Below, piece by piece: positions 5,991 through 10,206 of a stretch of 10,206 nt of DNA. The notes below the pieces were generated by a model that saw only the letters and a list, made by a program, of their open reading frames with translations, had not been told where the DNA came from and made no database searches. Position 1 is the stretch's first letter. Every line of letters starts with the position of its first letter. A program made the position numbers and the translations under genes. Origin of the DNA: CAYWHE01 sp964458125 (GTDB lineage Bacteria > Bacteroidota > Bacteroidia > AKYH767-A > OLB10); the NCBI GenBank assembly GCA_964458125.1, contig CAYWHE010000149.1, forward strand, positions 1-10,206. The letters are read 5' to 3'.

Positions 5991-7313
5991 CTACGCCGGA
6001 AAGACCAGGGTAAAGGTAGTGCCTTCGCCTGCCTTTGATTGAACACGGATATCCATGTGATGAAAGGTGGCAATGGTTTTAACGATGGGCAAACCAAGTC
6101 CGTAACTGTTCTTGTCATCGGCCTGAAAACGCCTGAATCGGTCGAATATGTGCGACAGGTTTTCCTCTTCCATTCCGCATCCGGTATCGGAAATTTCAAG
6201 TATATAATGCGATTCGCGTTCAAATCCCTTGAAGGTGATATTTCCGCCTTCCCTGTTATACTTGATGGCATTGTTGACGAGGTTGAAAAAAAGGTTATGC
6301 ATCAGGGACCGGTTGGCATCCCGAAAAATAAAATCTTCAGGAATGATTTTAATCACGTGGATTTTCCTTCCCTCCAGCCGGTCTTCCAATTCCTGAAGTA
6401 CATCGTTTATGAGTTCAGAAACGGACACCTTTTCATCCTTGAGATATTGTTCGTTTTCAATTTTGGAGATCAGCAGCAGGGCCCGGACAATGCGGCTTAA
6501 GCGACTCAGGGTTTTTTGGGATTCCACAATCCTGGCCGCTATATCCTGCGGCGTTCCCGAATCCGATACAATATTTTCCAGTTTATTCTGCAGGATAGAA
6601 ACAGGTGTCAGCAGTTCATGGGACACATTGGAAATAAATTCCTTTTCCACGGCAAATAAATCCCTGACCTTTTTCATCAGTTCATTGATGCTTTCATCGA
6701 GGTAACTGAATTCATAAGTCGAAGTGGCAATGGGAACAGGTGAAAAATTCGTGGGGTCCTTGATGTTCTTTAATTTCCTGCTCACAATCTGGTTGAATGG
6801 TTTTAACGTCAGCCGGACAAAACCAATATCGATGAAGATGGATACCAATACCACCACCACCAAAACCAGCAGGGTAAAGCGGCTGATGGTGGATTTCAGC
6901 TGTTCAATGGTGCTGATCCCTTCACCGATGTTCAGCAGGTACCACTGGTTATCGTAAATAAAAGGTTGTTTGATGACGCGCTGGGTGACCACCTTATCAC
7001 CGATGCTCCAGTCCTCGGTGGCAATAGATGAGGCCGGTACATTATTAAAACTGACCTGAAGTGGAGTGATGTGAATAAACTCCTCCTTGAAAATATTATA
7101 ATCATCAAAGCTGCAATCTTCCTCCAGCAGGGCCTGATCAAGGCCGCCCAGTTTGATTTTCTTTAGTATGATATCGCGCCTGGCTTCCAGCCGGCTGCCG
7201 GTATGACTGATCACCACCTGCTCCACCAGCTGGGGTAAAATGATACCAATGGCCAGAATGATGATGGCCTTTGAAATGGCATTGTAAATGGCGAGTTTAA
7301 GCTGAAGTTTCAA
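5991..7313 (-). CDS. Two-component sensor histidine kinase
   Basis: This 440-residue inner-membrane kinase would sense an envelope signal and phosphorylate the adjacent response regulator. Membrane helix 1 (about 13-34) and helix 2 (about 146-166) flank a periplasmic region of roughly 110 residues with no recognised sensor fold. A HAMP-like linker is possible at 167-220. The HisKA dimerisation domain has the phospho-acceptor His232 in SNVSHELLTP. The ATPase domain shows an N box around Asn344 and Asn348, a G1 box DTGCG (376-380), an F box FDRFRRF (390-396) and a G2 box GLGLP (405-409). All catalytic motifs are intact. The start is a TTG at 7313: no in-frame ATG lies between it and the regulator gene, and the first helix follows at once. 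The gap to the regulator stop is 29 nt. Confidence 0.93.
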   Translation of the reverse strand: MKLQLKLAIYNAISKAIIILAIGIILPQLVEQVVISHTGSRLEARRDIILKKIKLGGLDQALLEEDCSFDDYNIFKEEFIHITPLQVSFNNVPASSIATEDWSIGDKVVTQRVIKQPFIYDNQWYLLNIGEGISTIEQLKSTISRFTLLVLVVVVLVSIFIDIGFVRLTLKPFNQIVSRKLKNIKDPTNFSPVPIATSTYEFSYLDESINELMKKVRDLFAVEKEFISNVSHELLTPVSILQNKLENIVSDSGTPQDIAARIVESQKTLSRLSRIVRALLLISKIENEQYLKDEKVSVSELINDVLQELEDRLEGRKIHVIKIIPEDFIFRDANRSLMHNLFFNLVNNAIKYNREGGNITFKGFERESHYILEISDTGCGMEEENLSHIFDRFRRFQADDKNSYGLGLPIVKTIATFHHMDIRVQSKAGEGTTFTLVFPA

Positions 7314-7342
7314 AATCAGGTGGAATTGGAATCGGACGGGTC

Positions 7343-8017
7343 TTACATATTCAACCGGTAACCAATACCCCGTACGGTTTCAATCCAGTCAACCGTACAA
7401 TGAGCAGCCAGTTTTTTTCGAAGGTTTTTGATGTGTACGTCAATATAGTTGGAGTCGAAATCCTCTTCCAGTATGTCTCCCCAGATGTGTTCACTAAGTT
7501 GCATGCGGGTGAGGACCCTGTTTTTATGCAGGGCCAGGTAATGCAACAGGTCAAATTCCTTTTTTGTAAGATTTACGGAAGAACTATTGAAATGTACGGT
7601 CCTGTTTTGCACATCCATAATAAAATCGTGGATATTGATTGTATTGGCTTTCAGACCATGCTTTCTCCTGGTGATGGCATGCATGCGGGCCTGCAGTTCC
7701 ATCAGGGAAAAGGGCTTGGCCAGGTAATCATCAGCGCCCAGGTCCAGTCCCTTGATTTTATCGTCCGTATGCCCTCTGGCTGTCAGGATAATAAAAGCCG
7801 CATCACGGCTGGCCTCCCTGGCTTCCTTTAAGATATCAAAGCCGTTGTAATCCGGTAGCCCCAAATCCAGCAGTACAAAGTCATATGAGTTTACAAATAT
7901 TTTCTCCGAAGCCGAACGTCCGTTAAAGGCCACATCACAATGATAACCTTGTCCTGTCAGGAAAATTTCAATTTCATGTGAAAGACTCTTCTCATCCTCA
8001 ACAATAAGCACATTCAT
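7343..8017 (-). CDS. OmpR/PhoB-family response regulator
   Basis: This 224-residue cytosolic transcription factor has a receiver domain (1-about 118) and a C-terminal winged helix DNA-binding domain (about 125-222). Receiver residues are all present: acidic Glu7 and Asp8, phospho-acceptor Asp51 in LLDLGLPD, Thr79 and Lys101 in KPF. The effector ends with the typical VRGIGYRLNM. The family binds tandem direct repeats as head-to-tail dimers, and a matching four-copy 11-bp array lies downstream of its partner kinase. The gene begins 48 nt after the aminotransferase stop, so it may be partly transcribed from that gene or from its own promoter. Which signal and regulon it serves cannot be read from sequence; family members of this shape control metals, acid, phosphate or envelope stress. 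Confidence 0.95.
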   Translation of the reverse strand: MNVLIVEDEKSLSHEIEIFLTGQGYHCDVAFNGRSASEKIFVNSYDFVLLDLGLPDYNGFDILKEAREASRDAAFIILTARGHTDDKIKGLDLGADDYLAKPFSLMELQARMHAITRRKHGLKANTINIHDFIMDVQNRTVHFNSSSVNLTKKEFDLLHYLALHKNRVLTRMQLSEHIWGDILEEDFDSNYIDVHIKNLRKKLAAHCTVDWIETVRGIGYRLNM

Positions 8018-8034
8018 CGTTTTTTCTTTTTTTT
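8018..8034 (-). promoter_or_regulatory. A-rich leader preceding the response regulator start
   Basis: On the minus strand, eight A, one G and six A then CG run directly into the ATG at 8017. There is no Shine-Dalgarno sequence. A-rich leaders replace Shine-Dalgarno pairing at many Bacteroidota start sites, so this stretch supports the chosen start. The two A homopolymers are also prone to slippage. Confidence 0.5.
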
Positions 8035-8053
8035 GGTAAAGTAATCCGAATGG

Positions 8054-8079
8054 ATGAATTTTATATTAATGAAATTCAT
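8054..8079. promoter_or_regulatory. Inverted repeat with TTCAT/ATGAA motifs upstream of the response regulator
   Basis: ATGAATTT (8054-8061) and AAATTCAT (8072-8079) form a perfect 8-bp inverted repeat around a 10-nt AT-rich spacer. It spans the aminotransferase stop codon and sits 37 nt upstream of the regulator ATG. ATGAA recurs at 8069-8073, and TTCAT at 8079-8083, so the pentamer of the downstream operator is enriched here, but without 11-bp phasing. It may be a weak autoregulatory site or a hairpin between the two genes. AT-rich sequence makes chance a real alternative. Confidence 0.3.
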
Positions 8080-9250
8080 TCATGACCTCCAGGATAATAT
8101 CAAGCGAGCGTTCCAGGCATTCATCAGTGACCACCAGGGGAGGCGCCAATCTCATTTTATGCGGGGCAAAGAGAAACCAATCGGTAATTATTCCCCTGCT
8201 TATACAGGTTTTGATAACAGCCAAAGCCGTTTCATGGTTTTCAAATGCAACGCCAAGCAACAATCCCCTTCCTGAAATTTCCCGAATCAGGGGATGCTGC
8301 AATTTCTTCCTGATGCGTGTTTCCAGTTCCAATGACCTGCCCAGGTTCAGGGTCTGCAAAGTCCGGAGGGTGGCGAGACCTGCTGCACAGCATACCGGAT
8401 GACCGCCAAAGGTGGTAATATGGCCAAGTACAGGGTTTGCCGACAGGGTTTTCATTATTTCGGTTGAAGACACAAAGGCGCCCAGCGGCATTCCGCCTCC
8501 CATGCCTTTGGCCAGCACCAGTATGTCGGGTACCACCTGGTAATGCTCAAAGGCAAAAAATGTCCCGGTCCGGCCAAAGCCGGTTTGAATTTCATCCGCA
8601 ACCAGCAGTGTTCCAGTCTCCCTGCAACGGTGACGAAGGGCCTGCATGAATTCAACCGAAGCCGGAATTGCCCCTGCTTCTCCCTGTATCATTTCCACCA
8701 CAACGCAGGCCGTGCGTTTGGTGATGAACTTCAGTTCATCGTGTTGATTAAAACTCAGGAGGCGGACATCCGGCAACAAAGGCCGGAAGGCCTGTTTAAA
8801 ATATTCATCACCCATCAGGCTAAGCGCACCCTGGGTGCTGCCATGATAGGCATTGCGAAAGGAAATCATTTCGGTACGGCCGGTAAAACGCTTAGAAAGT
8901 TTCATGGCACCTTCAATAGCCTCCGTGCCGGAGTTGACAAAATAGACCTGTCGAAGCGGATCGGGTAAAATGGAACAAAGGGCCTCCGCCAGCTGAACCT
9001 GGGGAGATTGAACGTATTCACCATAAACCATCAGGTGCATGTACCGGTCAACCTGGGCCTTGACGGCCTGGACAACAACCGGGTGATTATGGCCCAGATT
9101 GCTAACCGATATCCCGGAAATGAGATCCGTATATTCCCTTCCTGAATGATCAAAAAGCGATGTGCCGGATGCCCGTTCAATTTCAAGCAGAATGGGTTCG
9201 GGGCTTGTCTGAGCCACATGTTGTAAAAAGAGTTGCCTGTTGGTGAGCAT
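8066..9250 (-). CDS. Class III PLP-dependent aminotransferase (acetylornithine/ornithine aminotransferase-like)
   Basis: This 394-residue cytosolic enzyme transfers an amino group between an amine or omega-amino acid and a 2-oxo acid using pyridoxal phosphate. Positions are counted from the ATG at 9250. It shows GHNHP (53-57), the cofactor phosphate loop NSGTEA (106-111), the stacking-region AYHGS (134-138), Asp219 in ADEIQTGFGRTG, which contacts the pyridine nitrogen, and Lys248 in LAKGMGGGMPLG, which forms the Schiff base. Length and motifs are typical of the aspartate aminotransferase family protein (subgroup II) class; acetylornithine, ornithine, 4-aminobutyrate or another substrate cannot be decided. 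The frame could begin at a TTG at 9259, but the ATG three codons later is preferred because the upstream sequence is a terminator U-tract. It stands alone, without arginine-pathway neighbours. Confidence 0.92.
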   Translation of the reverse strand: MLTNRQLFLQHVAQTSPEPILLEIERASGTSLFDHSGREYTDLISGISVSNLGHNHPVVVQAVKAQVDRYMHLMVYGEYVQSPQVQLAEALCSILPDPLRQVYFVNSGTEAIEGAMKLSKRFTGRTEMISFRNAYHGSTQGALSLMGDEYFKQAFRPLLPDVRLLSFNQHDELKFITKRTACVVVEMIQGEAGAIPASVEFMQALRHRCRETGTLLVADEIQTGFGRTGTFFAFEHYQVVPDILVLAKGMGGGMPLGAFVSSTEIMKTLSANPVLGHITTFGGHPVCCAAGLATLRTLQTLNLGRSLELETRIRKKLQHPLIREISGRGLLLGVAFENHETALAVIKTCISRGIITDWFLFAPHKMRLAPPLVVTDECLERSLDIILEVMNEFH

Positions 9251-9260
9251 GAAAGGCAAA

Positions 9261-9293
9261 ATTAAAAAAGAAAAGGGAGAATGTCGTTCTCCC
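9261..9293 (-). terminator. Strong intrinsic terminator of the Spy-like operon
   Basis: GGGAGAA (9275-9281) and TTCTCCC (9287-9293) form a 7-bp GC-rich stem with a 5-nt loop. On the minus strand the hairpin is followed by TTTTCTTTTTTAATTTT, an excellent U-tract. It lies 107 nt after the stop of the Spy-like gene and ends only about 10 nt before the aminotransferase ATG. It therefore isolates the aminotransferase from the upstream operon. The 3' stretch between stop and hairpin (9294-9399) shows nothing further that I can support. Confidence 0.85.
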
Positions 9294-9399
9294 CTGATTT
9301 TGGTTACTTGTTCCTATTCATCTCTAAAGGTGAATTCTTTGCATCCAGCAGCGAATGAAAAATAATTGGAACCATGCACCATTGTTTGCTGATGTCTGT

Positions 9400-9900
9400 T
9401 CACTCCCTTCCATCCGGTCCGCCCTGAGAGCGGTTTCCAGGCTTGTTACCGGCCCTGTTCCGGATTTCATTGAGCAGGTAACGCTTAAAATCCTCTTCGG
9501 ACTTATAAAGCAGGGCGACCTTCTTTACAGGTAAAACCTGTTTAAACTGTCCGTGATATTTCTTCAGGATGTCGAGTTCGTTTTGCCTGAAGGCAATTTC
9601 ATTGTCCACCAGTTTCTCTACCTCTTTATCGCTCATACCCGCAAACTCCTCACGGGCCTCACGCATATCGATTCGCCTGTTTTTACGGATGGTCTCTATT
9701 TCTTTGGTCATCTGGTTATAGACCGGCCAGAAGGTTTTAGCTTCCTCCGGGGTAAGGTCCAGGCGCTTGGTCAGAAAGGCAATTTTCATGGCCTCCACCT
9801 TTTCCTTTCGCTCCCCGAATCCGCCCGGATCCTGGGCAATGACTTCACTGATGCCTGAGAACAGGATGGCGGAGAAGAACAATAAATAAATCTGTTTCAT
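9400..9900 (-). CDS. Spy/LTXXQ-like periplasmic protein (ECF-operon type)
   Basis: This 166-residue protein has an N-terminal signal peptide (about 1-22, ending VIA before Gln23) and an all-helical, highly charged mature part. The stretch from about 35 to 65 contains LTKRLDLTPEEA and FWPVYNQ, the block typical of the Bacteroidota branch related to Spy/CpxP (LTXXQ) proteins, often annotated as sensor of an ECF sigma factor or periplasmic heavy-metal sensor. Long helices continue to about 150, followed by a flexible Gly/Asn/Arg tail. Spy and CpxP are periplasmic chaperones or stress adaptors, and a similar role is plausible here but unproven. It starts 12 nt after the stop of the upstream membrane protein gene, so the two are co-transcribed, and a strong terminator follows. 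Confidence 0.82.
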   Translation of the reverse strand: MKQIYLLFFSAILFSGISEVIAQDPGGFGERKEKVEAMKIAFLTKRLDLTPEEAKTFWPVYNQMTKEIETIRKNRRIDMREAREEFAGMSDKEVEKLVDNEIAFRQNELDILKKYHGQFKQVLPVKKVALLYKSEEDFKRYLLNEIRNRAGNKPGNRSQGGPDGRE

Positions 9901-9912
9901 TTTGTCTGTGTA

Positions 9913-10206
9913 TTATAATTCATTCATCAATTGGTTCAGATCGGTATGATTATCAATCAGGTAATTTTCAATTTCGGTTTTCGACTCTTCGTCAGCGGTT
10001 GCCGTCTCTTCCAGGGAGGCATATTCATCCACCAGGTCGAATTCATCGAAATCACCAAGGATATCTGCATTTTTCAGTTCATCAGCCGTCAGGGCCATTT
10101 CCCGTTGAACCGGCTGAACCCGGCGGCTGCTGAAGAAATACAAACCTCCTGCCGTAAGCAGTAATAGCAACAAGAGCGCCAAGGCCCACTGTGGCCGGAA
10201 AAATGT
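9913..10206 (-). CDS. Partial single-pass membrane protein upstream of Spy-like gene, start outside window
   Basis: The reading frame is open to the window edge, giving 97 visible residues. A TTG at 10182 could serve as a start but lies inside the hydrophobic segment's lead-in, so the true start is probably beyond the window. One membrane helix (about visible residues 8-25, Leu-rich, ending LYFF) is followed by SSRR and then a strongly acidic region with many Asp and Glu to the C-terminus. Topology is likely N-terminus in the cytosol, with the acidic tail outside by the charge pattern FFRPQW before the helix, although the RR after it argues the opposite. In Bacteroidota, genes of this kind commonly sit between an ECF sigma factor and a Spy-like gene and may act as anti-sigma factors. 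No anti-sigma motif is recognisable in the visible part. Confidence 0.7.
   Translation of the reverse strand, partial: TFFRPQWALALLLLLLLTAGGLYFFSSRRVQPVQREMALTADELKNADILGDFDEFDLVDEYASLEETATADEESKTEIENYLIDNHTDLNQLMNEL

Noticed and set aside
9314..9382. A 22-codon ATG-to-TAG open frame on the minus strand between the Spy-like gene and its terminator
   Set aside because: Short frames of this size are expected by chance; there is no start-site signal, hydrophobic pattern or repeat to support translation.

Overview
The window reads as a chromosomal segment of a Bacteroidota (Bacteroidetes) bacterium. Three things point there: the gene run ligA, a DUF6913-like protein, then dapA; a promoter upstream of the transporter that matches the Bacteroidota pattern (TTTG, 20-nt spacer, TAnnTTTG); and A-rich leaders instead of clear Shine-Dalgarno sequences. 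Genus cannot be fixed from sequence reading alone. I see no phage, insertion sequence, CRISPR array, tRNA or rRNA.

Layout. (1) Positions 1-245 hold no supported gene, only an imperfect hairpin. (2) Positions 246-3709, minus strand, look like one operon transcribed ligA (NAD-dependent DNA ligase), a DUF6913-like protein, then dapA (lysine/diaminopimelate synthesis), with a 25-nt gap and a 26-nt overlap. (3) A divergent plus-strand pair at 3852-5448 encodes an MFS transporter and a small CoA-binding Rossmann protein 4 nt apart, driven by a well-matched promoter. It ends at a bidirectional terminator at 5489-5522. (4) Positions 5542-8017, minus strand, hold an OmpR/PhoB-type response regulator, its sensor histidine kinase and a small exported, basic Ala/Pro/Lys-rich repeat protein. 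(5) Positions 8066-9250, minus strand, hold a class III PLP aminotransferase just upstream of the regulator. (6) Positions 9400-10206, minus strand, hold a Spy/LTXXQ-like periplasmic protein behind a partial single-pass membrane protein, an arrangement reminiscent of Bacteroidota ECF sigma operons. They end at a strong terminator at 9261-9293 that abuts the aminotransferase start.

The most interesting part is the two-component module. Directly between the kinase stop codon and the small exported protein lie four copies of TTCAT (minus strand) spaced exactly 11 bp apart. That is the geometry used by OmpR/PhoB-family regulators, so the exported protein is the likely direct target of the adjacent regulator. 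The exported protein itself is built from about four 13-residue repeats and resembles enterobacterial acid-shock protein Asr in composition. The module may therefore be an envelope or acid stress response. That functional reading is inference; the repeats and gene order are seen directly.
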